Shown here piece by piece: positions 1 through 6,236 of a stretch of DNA of 6,515 nucleotides (position 1 is the stretch's first letter; each line of letters begins with the position of its first letter). This DNA is from an uncultured Pseudomonadota bacterium. GTDB lineage: Bacteria; Pseudomonadota; Gammaproteobacteria; Burkholderiales; SG8-39. The translations under genes were made by a program, and so were the position numbers. The notes under the pieces are model-generated. The model ran no database searches, was not told the DNA's origin, and saw nothing but the letters and a program-made list of their open reading frames with translations. The stretch covers positions 1 to 6,515 of the forward strand of contig CAIPGJ010000442.1 of the NCBI GenBank assembly GCA_903864555.1, read 5' to 3'.

Positions 1-399
1 CCTCAGCGCCTCGCGCTCGCCGAAACGGAAATGCTCGAAATATCCCGGCACGGTGCCCATCACGGGATAGCCCTTGTGGGTGTCGCCCAGCGACAAGGGC
101 ACGGCCCAGGCCACCGCCGGGTGGTCTGCCACCATGCGATAAGCATCCCAGCGGATGTTGTTGCTCGCCCCGCCGATGCGGAACACTGCGTAAAGCATGA
201 GCTGTACGCTGCTGCTGCGCGTGCCCACCACCAGGTCGGTGCCCGACACGGCGTGCGAGAAACTGTCGCGTGCATCCTCCCGTAACCGTTCCACGCCCAG
301 CAGCAGCGCCACGCTGAGCATGATGGCAACCAGCATCAGCCCCAGCGTGCCACGCCGGTTCCAGGCACTGCGGCCGGCCAGGATGATGAGATGGTTCAC
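1..399 (-). CDS. ABC transporter permease, FtsX/MacB-like, N-terminal part (cut by window edge)
   Basis: Inner-membrane permease expected to partner the ATPase encoded just upstream. The frame is open for 133 codons and runs off the left edge. It begins with a short cytoplasmic N-terminus (MNHLIILAGRSAWNRRG), followed by one membrane segment at about residues 17-36. A periplasmic domain of MacB_PCD type follows, with the stretches SGTDLVVGTRSSSVQLMLYAV and HPAVAWAVPLSLGDTHKG. FtsX/MacB permeases have this start: one helix, a large extracytoplasmic domain, then three further helices, which here would lie outside the window. The start is GTG at 399, overlapping the ATPase stop as GTGA and preceded by an AGGTGA-like ribosome site, so the two are probably translationally coupled. 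Homologues I recall next to ZrgA/DUF2796 genes (Pseudomonas PA4065 type) are linked to zinc supply. The transported substrate cannot be told from the sequence. Confidence 0.85.
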   Translation of the reverse strand, partial: MNHLIILAGRSAWNRRGTLGLMLVAIMLSVALLLGVERLREDARDSFSHAVSGTDLVVGTRSSSVQLMLYAVFRIGGASNNIRWDAYRMVADHPAVAWAVPLSLGDTHKGYPVMGTVPGYFEHFRFGEREALR

Positions 400-1127
400 G
401 CGTCACCTGTCGTCATTGCGCCGGAGGCAGCCCGATTCACCGTCATGAGATCGATGCTGCGGTCAAAGCGCGGCATCAAACGACGGTCATGGCTGACGAA
501 CAGCAGGCTGGCACCGCTGCCTGCACATTCGCGCATCAGCAGCTCCAGAAATGCCATCTGGCGGCCCTCGTCGAGCGACGAGGTCGGCTCATCGGCAATG
601 ATGAGTTCAGGCCGGCCCATGAGCGCGCGGGCGGCCGCCACCCGCTGCTGCTGGCCGACACTCAGCTGGCCGGCGGGACGCCGATGCAATGATGGATCGA
701 TATCCAGATGCTGCAGCAGTGCCATGGCCGCCGCCGCCAGGGAATCCGCTGACTGCAAGGCGCGCTGCTTTCTCATCTGGGAAAAACGGCAGGGCAGCAG
801 CACGTTCTCCAGCACCGACAGATAAGGCACCAGATTGAACTGCTGGAAGATGAGTCCGATGTGGTCTCCGCGAAAGCGGTCGCGTGCCGCACCACCCAGC
901 GGCCCCAGGTCCTGCCCCAGCACCTGCACCCTGCCTGCGTCCGGACGCAGCACGGCGCTCAGCAACCCGATCAGGGTGCTTTTGCCACTGCCACTGGGCC
1001 CGTGGAGGAACACCCGCTCCCCACATGCCAGCTCCAGCGCAGGAACATCCAGGCAGGCAGCGTCACCCTTGCGCCAGCGGAAGCGCAGGTTCTCGATGAG
1101 GATGGCAGGCGGCGCGGAATCAGGCAT
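396..1127 (-). CDS. ABC transporter ATP-binding protein, LolD/MacB type
   Basis: Cytoplasmic ATPase of 243 residues that should power the permease encoded next. Walker A is GPSGSGKST at residues 43-51, the Q-loop is at FQQF (94-97), the signature is LSVGQQQRVA (155-164), Walker B is LIIADEPT (175-182) and the H-loop histidine is in SHD (212-214). The signature has V in place of the usual first G of LSGGQ, a change tolerated in this family. Length and motif spacing match LolD/MacB/FtsE-like ATPases that work with FtsX-type permeases rather than with classical importers. I chose ATG 1127: it lies 11 bases after the zrgA stop, and residues upstream of it in the same frame are a translation of zrgA in the wrong frame. 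No strong Shine-Dalgarno is visible, which suggests coupling to zrgA. Its place behind zrgA argues for a role in zinc homeostasis. Confidence 0.93.
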   Translation of the reverse strand: MPDSAPPAILIENLRFRWRKGDAACLDVPALELACGERVFLHGPSGSGKSTLIGLLSAVLRPDAGRVQVLGQDLGPLGGAARDRFRGDHIGLIFQQFNLVPYLSVLENVLLPCRFSQMRKQRALQSADSLAAAAMALLQHLDIDPSLHRRPAGQLSVGQQQRVAAARALMGRPELIIADEPTSSLDEGRQMAFLELLMRECAGSGASLLFVSHDRRLMPRFDRSIDLMTVNRAASGAMTTGDA

Positions 1128-1138
1128 GGCGGCCGACT

Positions 1139-1693
1139 CTACCAGTTCAGGGTTCGACGGGCCGGGGTGAGTCTGGCGGAAGACTGCCCGCGTGGTCCGA
1201 CGATGCGGGCCTCGATGCGATGAAGCCGGCGGTACTGCTCGAACAAGGCGACATCCAGCGCGCGCAATTGCGCAGGCTGCTCGCAGCGAAATTGCATGGT
1301 CGACACCAGTTCCGCGTGGGCATCCTTGTCCGCCGGCTTGGCACCGGCCGCGCCAGCAGGCGTTACACCCAGCACCGGCGCATCGATTTCCGTCGAAGCC
1401 GGAACGCATTGGGCCGCAGCGCTGGGCTTGAACAGGGCCGCCGGGTCACGCAACCGCTGCAGCAGGGTCTCGGCAGCCGCCTTCTGTCCCGCCGTGCGCG
1501 GGGCCCGTTCAAAGCCGAGCAGGCTGTCCAGTGGACTGCGCAAGGTCACGGTCAGACTGGCGCCCTCCACGGCCACTTCGAGTTCCGCCTGCCCATGCAC
1601 ATGGCCACTGGCAGCCATTGCAGCCTGCGCCGTCATCGACAGTGCGACGGCGCTTGCGGCGACCAGTCGCCGGAATCCTGTTGTTTCACTCAT
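1139..1693 (-). CDS. zrgA: ZrgA/DUF2796 family periplasmic zinc protein
   Basis: Small exported protein (184 residues) of the DUF2796 family, named ZrgA after the Vibrio cholerae zinc-regulated gene. A signal peptide covers residues 1-27, with a hydrophobic core at 10-27 and cleavage likely after AMA. The mature protein opens with the family hallmark HVHG (31-34), followed by a beta-rich segment and SPLDSLLGFERAP (53-65). Two cysteines, C96 and C137, could form a disulfide. Most relatives I know carry a long histidine-rich linker in the middle. Here it is replaced by an Ala/Gly/Pro stretch (about 111-122) with no histidines, leaving H31, H33 and H126 as the obvious ligands. I chose ATG 1693 because GGAG lies 10 bases upstream. 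ATG 1702 is almost on top of that site, and the long upstream frame reads through an untranslated hairpin. A separate zinc chaperone feeding the ABC pair is likely, but the mechanism is unproven. Confidence 0.88.
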   Translation of the reverse strand: MSETTGFRRLVAASAVALSMTAQAAMAASGHVHGQAELEVAVEGASLTVTLRSPLDSLLGFERAPRTAGQKAAAETLLQRLRDPAALFKPSAAAQCVPASTEIDAPVLGVTPAGAAGAKPADKDAHAELVSTMQFRCEQPAQLRALDVALFEQYRRLHRIEARIVGPRGQSSARLTPARRTLNW

Positions 1694-1708
1694 TGTTTTC
1701 ATTCTCCC

Positions 1709-1765
1709 AAAAAAAATCGACCTGCCGCGGGATGCCATCCGGCATTCGGATGGCTGCCTCCCGCG
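1709..1765 (-). other. Strong hairpin followed by a T8 tract, ahead of zrgA
   Basis: A perfect outer stem, CGCGGGA/TCCCGCG (1726-1732 with 1759-1765), and a perfect inner stem, GCCATCCG/CGGATGGC (1734-1741 with 1747-1754), close a five-base loop. One unpaired base lies on one side and four on the other between the stems, giving 15 base pairs in all. On the transcribed strand T8 follows 9 bases after the hairpin, which is farther than in a typical intrinsic terminator. It may be an inefficient terminator, a stabilising 3' end for znuD mRNA, or a structure that presents a U-rich stretch just before the zrgA ribosome site. The hairpin itself is clear; its role is inference. Confidence 0.6.
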
Positions 1766-1796
1766 ACGCAAAAAAACAGCCGGGACAGACACCCCA

Positions 1797-1816
1797 CAAG
1801 GGATAAAGCTCCCTTG
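1797..1816 (-). other. Small hairpin in the znuD-zrgA interval
   Basis: Perfect 7-bp inverted repeat, CAAGGGA/TCCCTTG, with a six-base loop. It is flanked by two direct copies of CCCCAC (1792-1797 and 1822-1827 on the plus strand). It lies between the other two hairpins of this gap and has no T-run directly after it, so it does not look like a terminator alone. Confidence 0.4.
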
Positions 1817-1826
1817 GAAATCCCCA

Positions 1827-1851
1827 CTTCAGAGAGATGTTTCTCATGAAG
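1827..1851 (-). other. Bulged hairpin after the znuD stop
   Basis: CTTCA pairs with TGAAG and GAGA with TCTC (1827-1835 with 1842-1851), with a single bulged A at 1846 and a six-base loop. It begins about 40 bases after the znuD stop codon and has no T-run behind it. It could protect the 3' end of the znuD message or form the first element of a structured leader. Confidence 0.4.
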
Positions 1852-1893
1852 GTTCCGCAGGGGGACAGGAGGTGCCCGGCGATCTGCGCTTCC

Positions 1894-4017
1894 CTAGAAC
1901 CGGCTGCGCACCCCGGCCATGATGCTGCGGCCCGCCATCGGCGCAATGTCCTTGATGAAGGACACGTGATTGCGCGCTTCGACATTGAGCAGGTTGCGCC
2001 CGCGAAGGAACAGCTCCCAATCGGCCGCCATGGACCTGAACTGCCAGGTCGCCGAGGCGTTGAGCAGGGTATGGGCATCCGTGGGAATCTCGTTGGCGGC
2101 GACCCGGTTCTGCGCCTGCGCGTGCACCACTTCCAGCCGGGATGTCAGGGCACCGCGGGAGTGCACCAGCGCCGTCCCGAGGCGGGTCGGGGAAATCCGC
2201 GGCAACGGTGTGCCGGTGGCCGAATTGCGGGCGCTCACCGTGTCGAGGCGCAGCTCAAGGTCGAGCTGACCATTTCGCTCCCACAGCCTGAACCGGCCTT
2301 CCGCCTCGATGCCACGAAACACCGCGGGCACCTGCTGGAAAGCCACCTCCGGAAAGATCTCCTCACCGGAGGCAACCGACGTGCCATCGCCGGCATCCAC
2401 CGGCGCCACTTCACCATCGGCACCGCGGGTGGCGCCGGTGCGGAACTCGGTGATGAAGTTCCTGAAGCGCGTGTGGAACACCCCGATGCTGCCCGAATGG
2501 AGACCGGATCGAAGCCGTAACGCCGCATCCAGGGAGCGCGAGCGCTCCTTGTCGAAGGCGACATTGCCCACCTCGTAGGCCCCGGTCGCTGCGTGCGGAC
2601 CGTTGGCAAACAACTCCGTGGCCGTGGGTGCCCGCTGCGTCGAAGACAGGTTGGCAGCCAGTGCCACACCGGGGGCGATTGTGTAGAGCAGCCCCCCCGC
2701 AGTGCTGCTGGCATCGAAGCGCCGAGTCTGCGCCGCGCCAAAGCGTGGCGCCGCCCCCCCGGTGGGAACCGCGCCGCCACCGGCCGAGGCGATCGATGTG
2801 CGCTCGGTGCGTGCCCCGACGTTCAGCTTCAGCCTGCCCACGGTCATCTCCTCGAAGATGAACAAGGCCTTGCCATCGGTGTTCGTGGTGGGCACGAAGG
2901 CTTCCGCCCCCAGCGCGGAAAAGTCGGATTGGTTGAGCTGCACACCAAAGGAACCGGTCAGTGGACCCAACCGCCGGTGGATGGCTTCGACGCGCGTCTC
3001 GCCGCCCTTGTTGATGAAGGTGGTACCCACCGTGCCATCGGCGATTTCCCTGTGTACATAATCGGTCCGGCCATGCCGCAGTTTCACGGCACTGATCAGG
3101 CCGAGGTCGCGCAGTTCGCCGGACAGGTCCCAGCGATTGCTGTCCATGTCGACAACGACACCCGGCTCGGCCACCGCGCCATAGTCACTGCGGAACTCCG
3201 AGTACGACAGTCCGGCCTGGCCACGGTCCCAGAGCACCGAGCCGCCCAGGCCGCCGCCCATGCTGCGGCTGGCGCTGTTGGGCAGTGTGCCCCTGGCATT
3301 GAGCGAAGGCGCCTGCACATTGCGCAGCCCTGCATCGGACAGGGCGCGCAGGCGGCTGGACACCGCCGGGCCCTTGATGGACAGGTCATCGGACTTGCTC
3401 ATGTGGGCATCGGCGTGCATGACCAGGCGGCCTGTGCCGGCCTCGACTGCCACCGAGCCACCCTCTTCCCGGCCGGCGCCGCCAAAGCGGAACTCCGCCC
3501 TGCCCTTCACGCCCTCCAGCGGTTCCTGCGGAATGCGGTTGTCGATGACATTCACCACCCCGCCCACGGCGCTGCCGCCATACAGCAGGGCTGCCGGTCC
3601 ACGCACCACTTCGATGCGATCGGCAATCACCGGGTCGATGGCCACGGCATGGTCAAAACTCAATGAGGATGCATCCAGCGTTCCGCCGCCGTTCTGCAGG
3701 ATGCGGATGCGGTCCGCATCGAGACCGCGTATCACCGGCCTGCCGACTGCCGGCCCGTAGCCGGTGGAACCCACACCGGGCAGACCGTCCAGGGTATCCC
3801 CCAGCGTCGCCCGCCGCCTGAGCACCAACCCCTGCCCCTCGAGCACGGAAACCGGGGGAACCAGTTCGAACAATCCGGACCCCAGGGGGTTTCCGGTGAC
3901 CACCACGGCTGGCACCTCTGCCTTGGCAGTTCCAGCTTGGGGGCCACCGGCCTGAGCGGCCGCCAGCGCAGGAATGGCACTGAAGATGGCCACTGCCATC
4001 GGTCTCAACTTGTACAT
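1894..4017 (-). CDS. znuD: ZnuD-like TonB-dependent outer-membrane receptor
   Basis: Outer-membrane beta-barrel of 707 residues, likely importing zinc or a zinc complex using TonB energy. The signal peptide covers about residues 1-21. A TonB-box-like segment (VPAVVVTG, 35-42) leads into GNPLGS, a phrase typical of ZnuD. The plug spans about 43-160 and contains VIRGLDADRIRIL (95-107) and the conserved IEVVRGPAALLYGGSAVGG (135-153). The barrel fills the rest and ends in the aromatic residue of RSRF, as outer-membrane proteins need for assembly. The late motif LRGRNLLNVEARNHVSFIKD also fits this family. Unlike the Neisseria protein, no His-rich loop is seen; histidines are scattered. ATG 4017 has GGAG 7 bases upstream. 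The gene follows the small protein at 4081 by 63 bases and precedes zrgA by 200. The TonB-dependent receptor call is near certain. Zinc as substrate rests on family resemblance and the neighbours. Confidence 0.9.
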   Translation of the reverse strand: MYKLRPMAVAIFSAIPALAAAQAGGPQAGTAKAEVPAVVVTGNPLGSGLFELVPPVSVLEGQGLVLRRRATLGDTLDGLPGVGSTGYGPAVGRPVIRGLDADRIRILQNGGGTLDASSLSFDHAVAIDPVIADRIEVVRGPAALLYGGSAVGGVVNVIDNRIPQEPLEGVKGRAEFRFGGAGREEGGSVAVEAGTGRLVMHADAHMSKSDDLSIKGPAVSSRLRALSDAGLRNVQAPSLNARGTLPNSASRSMGGGLGGSVLWDRGQAGLSYSEFRSDYGAVAEPGVVVDMDSNRWDLSGELRDLGLISAVKLRHGRTDYVHREIADGTVGTTFINKGGETRVEAIHRRLGPLTGSFGVQLNQSDFSALGAEAFVPTTNTDGKALFIFEEMTVGRLKLNVGARTERTSIASAGGGAVPTGGAAPRFGAAQTRRFDASSTAGGLLYTIAPGVALAANLSSTQRAPTATELFANGPHAATGAYEVGNVAFDKERSRSLDAALRLRSGLHSGSIGVFHTRFRNFITEFRTGATRGADGEVAPVDAGDGTSVASGEEIFPEVAFQQVPAVFRGIEAEGRFRLWERNGQLDLELRLDTVSARNSATGTPLPRISPTRLGTALVHSRGALTSRLEVVHAQAQNRVAANEIPTDAHTLLNASATWQFRSMAADWELFLRGRNLLNVEARNHVSFIKDIAPMAGRSIMAGVRSRF

Positions 4018-4024
4018 GTTCTTT

Positions 4025-4028
4025 CTCC
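4025..4028 (-). promoter_or_regulatory. Ribosome binding site of znuD
   Basis: GGAG on the minus strand, 7 bases before ATG 4017, in an A-rich context. It fixes the receptor start and shows that this gene has its own strong initiation site instead of coupling to the gene before it. Confidence 0.75.
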
Positions 4029-4046
4029 AATACGTTATGCAATTGC
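4029..4046 (-). promoter_or_regulatory. Possible degenerate Zur half-site upstream of znuD
   Basis: An AT-rich island in a GC-rich gap, with CAAT and ATTG as outer inverted arms around CGTTATGCA on the plus strand. GTTAT matches one half of the Zur box pattern (GTTAT...ATAAC), but the other half does not match. It lies 12-29 bases before the znuD start, where a repressor could act on a local promoter. No convincing -35/-10 pair accompanies it. This is a weak call. Confidence 0.18.
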
Positions 4047-4080
4047 CGCCAGGCCATCGGCCGGCGGTCTCCGGAACCCG

Positions 4081-4521
4081 CTAGGCAATGCGGCGATCAG
4101 GAGGTCCCCGGGAGCAGTAGCAATACCGGGTTGCATCGTATGAAGGCGGGCAGGCATCCTGACCCGCCAGGACCGGCGTGAAGACACAGCCGGGAAATGC
4201 GGCGCTGAAGGTGGCGCCTGAATTCAGGCTGTGAAATGCCAGGCAGCAGGGGTCAATGTCCGGTTCGGCCTCATCTCCATCCTGCTTCGCCACCCCCTCG
4301 GCATGTATCGCCTCGCCCGCATGCGACATTTCATGCAGGACGGCCTGCCATTGGCCGAGCAGCAGCATGAGCAGCAGCAGGCCGCGCAGAAATGGCCCGT
4401 CCATGAATGGGCGGCGCCCGAGCCTGTGCAACAGATTTGGCACCAGGTCAGGCCTCTGGCACCAGCGCAGCCCCCGTGCGGACGACCGCACCGATGGCAA
4501 CGACTGGCGCAATGAAATCAT
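4081..4521 (-). CDS. Small His/Cys protein with an N-terminal membrane segment, DUF2946-like (second copy)
   Basis: I do not know a defined function. The 146-residue product has an Arg-rich N-terminal stretch (1-39), then a hydrophobic signal or anchor segment (about 44-58). Next come [11 protein letters not shown] (63-73), an acidic linker (about 81-90), [12 protein letters not shown] (91-102), further cysteines at 112, 124, 134 and 136, and SRGPP (137-141). The histidines and six downstream cysteines suggest metal binding or disulfides outside the cytoplasm. Layout and three short motifs are shared with the protein at 5832-6236, and the RGPP-like end resembles DUF2946 proteins. The start at 4521 overlaps the zigA stop as ATGA, suggesting translational coupling. 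An internal ATG at 4404 (residue 40) would give a more normal signal peptide but has no evident ribosome site. Position between zigA and znuD suggests a part in zinc handling. Confidence 0.72.
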   Translation of the reverse strand: MISLRQSLPSVRSSARGLRWCQRPDLVPNLLHRLGRRPFMDGPFLRGLLLLMLLLGQWQAVLHEMSHAGEAIHAEGVAKQDGDEAEPDIDPCCLAFHSLNSGATFSAAFPGCVFTPVLAGQDACPPSYDATRYCYCSRGPPDRRIA

Positions 4522-5762
4522 GCATGGCTGGCCTCGCCGGCGGGTTGCCGGGTCACACGCCAGACGGGAAAAGGATCCGGAAGTTTCCGCCAGGCCTTGA
4601 CTCCGAGCGCAAGCTCCTCTTCGGTGAGGAGGCAGGCATCCAGGCTCTTGCGCATCGCCACTTCGTCCATGCCGGCGCCGATGAACACCAGTTCCTGGCA
4701 GCGGTCCCCGAAACGCCCGCGCCAGCGCGCACGTATCTCATGCCTGGACTGCGGATCTGCGGGCCATTGCGACTCCTTGATCGCGGCCCACCAGAACCCG
4801 GCGGCACCGTACCGGCATATCCCGCCTGCCTGTCCCCACGAGCCGACCAGATCCATCCGGCTTGCCAGCCAGAAATATCCCTTGGATCTGAGCAGGCCGT
4901 TCCATTCGGAATGCATCAGCTCCCAGAATCGCTGGGGATGGAAGGGAATGAACGCCCTGTAGACGAAGCTGGAGATGCCGTATTCGAGTGCTTCGGAGCG
5001 CTCCGATCCGCGAAGGATCTTCATCCATCCGGGCGCCTGGGCAGCCGCTTCGAAGTCGAACCGCCCGGTATCGAGGACCCGGTCCAGCGGCACCTTGCCG
5101 AACTCGGACGAAACGATCTCTGCGCGCGAGTTGAGCGAGCGCAGGATCGACTGGAGTCGGCCCAGATCCTCCGCCGACATGAGATCGGTCTTGTTGACCA
5201 CGATGACGTCGGCAAACTCGACCTGCTCCACGAGCAGGTCGACCACCGCGCGCTCATCCCCTTCACCAGCCGACTGCCCGCGGCCTGCGAGGGAGTCGCT
5301 GGAACCATAGTCACGCAGGAAATTGAATCCATCCACCACGGTGACCATGGTATCCAGGCGCGCCACCTGCGACAGGCTCTGTCCCTGTTCGTCGGTGAAG
5401 GTGAACGTCTCCGCCACCGGCATGGGCTCGGATATCCCGGTCGATTCGATCAACAGGTAGTCAAACCGGTTCTCCCGGGCCAACTTGTTTACCTCAAGAA
5501 GCAGGTCTTCGCGCAGGGTGCAGCAAATGCACCCGTTGGACATCTCCACCATTTTTTCTTCGGTGTGGGAAAGGGATGATCCCTCGCGAACCAGCCGTGC
5601 ATCGATATTCACTTCGGACATGTCATTCACGATGACGGCCACACGCCGGCCTTCGCGGTTGTTCAGCACATGATTGAGCAAAGTCGTCTTGCCGGCACCC
5701 AGAAAGCCGGACAGCACGGTAACGGGCAGACGACGGACCTCAGGGCTTGCGGAAATCGCCAT
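4518..5762 (-). CDS. zigA: ZigA-type COG0523 (CobW/P47K) GTPase, putative zinc metallochaperone
   Basis: Cytoplasmic GTPase of 414 residues thought to deliver zinc to client proteins during zinc shortage. The G1/Walker A motif is GFLGAGKTT (19-27), the family metal site is GCICC (C78, C80, C81), the loop ESTGISEP is at 106-113 and the guanine-specificity motif NKTD is at 190-193. The C-terminal CobW_C domain spans about 262-380 and includes [15 protein letters not shown] (266-280). The N-terminal sequence ([21 protein letters not shown]) resembles the ZigA/YciC branch more than cobalamin CobW. No histidine-rich insert is present between the domains. ATG 5762 is chosen because AGGAG lies 6 bases upstream; an in-frame start at 5813 has no such site and adds non-conserved residues. 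The gene stands between two small exported His-rich proteins and overlaps the second by four bases. The zinc role is inferred from family and context; the GTPase assignment is secure. Confidence 0.95.
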   Translation of the reverse strand: MAISASPEVRRLPVTVLSGFLGAGKTTLLNHVLNNREGRRVAVIVNDMSEVNIDARLVREGSSLSHTEEKMVEMSNGCICCTLREDLLLEVNKLARENRFDYLLIESTGISEPMPVAETFTFTDEQGQSLSQVARLDTMVTVVDGFNFLRDYGSSDSLAGRGQSAGEGDERAVVDLLVEQVEFADVIVVNKTDLMSAEDLGRLQSILRSLNSRAEIVSSEFGKVPLDRVLDTGRFDFEAAAQAPGWMKILRGSERSEALEYGISSFVYRAFIPFHPQRFWELMHSEWNGLLRSKGYFWLASRMDLVGSWGQAGGICRYGAAGFWWAAIKESQWPADPQSRHEIRARWRGRFGDRCQELVFIGAGMDEVAMRKSLDACLLTEEELALGVKAWRKLPDPFPVWRVTRQPAGEASHA

Positions 5763-5768
5763 GATCTT

Positions 5769-5773
5769 CTCCT
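5769..5773 (-). promoter_or_regulatory. Ribosome binding site of zigA
   Basis: AGGAG on the minus strand, 6 bases before ATG 5762. It is the best Shine-Dalgarno in the window and decides the zigA start against the in-frame start 51 bases upstream. The 69-base gap in which it lies (5763-5831) shows nothing else recognisable. Confidence 0.8.
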
Positions 5774-5831
5774 GAATGGGTACACCGCGCCGGCCCGAAC
5801 GGGACTGGCGCACTTGACCAATGCGGGTGCT

Positions 5832-6236
5832 TCAGGAAATGCCGGGAGGGGCGCGGCTGGAGAAGGGAATGCGCTCGATGGCGGAGAACTGCCACAGGCG
5901 CTCAATGACTGCAGCTACCGGCGGGATACTCTCGGTTACCGCTGCCGGCACCGCGCCTGCACTGTTATCGAGAGCAGAGAAGGCCGCGCATCGGTCCTTG
6001 CCATGATCCAGTTCCGGCGCCCCGGACGGGTGGTCGTGCCCGGCGGCCAGACGCTCCGCCGGATTGCCGTGCACATGCAAGTGCTGGGCAAGCACCATGA
6101 AGGCCTGCCAGCGTGCCGATGCCAGATCATGCGCAAGATGCGAAAGGGCGTGCGCATGGGCTGCCGATTGCCCTGTGACCAGGGCAAGGATGAGCAGGAT
6201 CCTCAGCAGCTTTTGCACGCAGTGCGCTCGACTCAA
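5832..6236 (-). CDS. Small exported His-rich protein, DUF2946-like (first copy)
   Basis: Function unknown. The 134-residue product has a signal peptide (hydrophobic core about 10-22, likely cleavage near AHA at 28-30). Then come HALSHLAHD (29-37), a cluster QHLHVHG (51-57), GHDH (66-69), DRCAAFSALDNSAG (81-94) with the single mature cysteine C83, and SSRAPP near the C-terminus (126-131). The histidines suggest periplasmic zinc binding. The order of H-x-x-S-H, C-x-A-F-x-x-L and S-R-x-P-P matches the protein at 4081-4521, so the two are probably paralogues; the ending resembles DUF2946. The start is uncertain. TTG 6236 overlaps the dksA stop (TTGA) and would couple the two. GTG 6218 would give a shorter signal peptide. 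Neither has a strong ribosome site. It lies between dksA and zigA in the same orientation. Confidence 0.7.
   Translation of the reverse strand: MSRAHCVQKLLRILLILALVTGQSAAHAHALSHLAHDLASARWQAFMVLAQHLHVHGNPAERLAAGHDHPSGAPELDHGKDRCAAFSALDNSAGAVPAAVTESIPPVAAVIERLWQFSAIERIPFSSRAPPGIS

Larger units (their letters stand above)
1694..1893 (-). promoter_or_regulatory. 200-nt structured intergenic leader between znuD and zrgA
   Basis: This is the only sizeable gap in an otherwise tightly packed gene run. No credible protein gene is seen in it. Read in the direction of transcription it holds three hairpins (1851-1827, 1816-1797 and 1765-1726), two T-runs (T7 at 1776-1770 and T8 at 1716-1709) and the zrgA ribosome site (GGGAG, 1708-1704). 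It could be a processing or partial-termination element that separates znuD from zrgA expression, or the leader of an internal promoter. I do not recognise a known riboswitch class, and no clear Zur operator or -35/-10 pair is visible. Confidence 0.5.

Noticed and set aside
1128..1409. N-terminal extension of the ABC ATPase to a start at 1409
   Set aside because: The added 94 residues come from zrgA read in another frame and match no ATPase. ATG 1127 gives the usual family length.
1726..1776. Classic intrinsic terminator
   Set aside because: On the transcribed strand T8 starts 9 bases after the hairpin, and on the other strand the hairpin is followed by A7, not T. I kept the hairpin as a structure without naming it a terminator.
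1220..1849. Plus-strand frame of 209 codons opposite zrgA and running into the hairpin gap
   Set aside because: No domain or signal peptide is seen, and it runs through the hairpin region and the antisense of zrgA.
2533..2548. Inverted repeat GGAGCGC/GCGCTCC with a 2-base loop inside znuD
   Set aside because: It falls in the coding frame for Glu-Arg-Ser-Arg-Ser with no T-run and no gene boundary; probably chance at high GC.
2593..3666. Open frame of 357 codons on the plus strand opposite znuD
   Set aside because: Low-complexity Ala/Gly/His/Arg translation without a known motif, fully inside the antisense of a clear TonB-dependent receptor. Such frames are expected at this GC content.
4361..4381. 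Microrepeat of AGCAGC units
   Set aside because: It encodes the poly-Leu core of the membrane segment of the second small protein through repeated CTG codons, so no separate repeat element is needed.
4993..5006. Perfect 14-bp palindrome TCGGAGCGCTCCGA inside zigA
   Set aside because: It lies in coding sequence (around Gly-Ser-Glu-Arg-Ser-Glu), far from any start, and is explained by repeated Ser/Glu/Arg codons.
4407..5579. Open frame of 390 codons on the plus strand opposite zigA
   Set aside because: It mirrors a GC-rich coding strand, lacks recognisable domains and lies opposite a gene with all COG0523 motifs and a good ribosome site.
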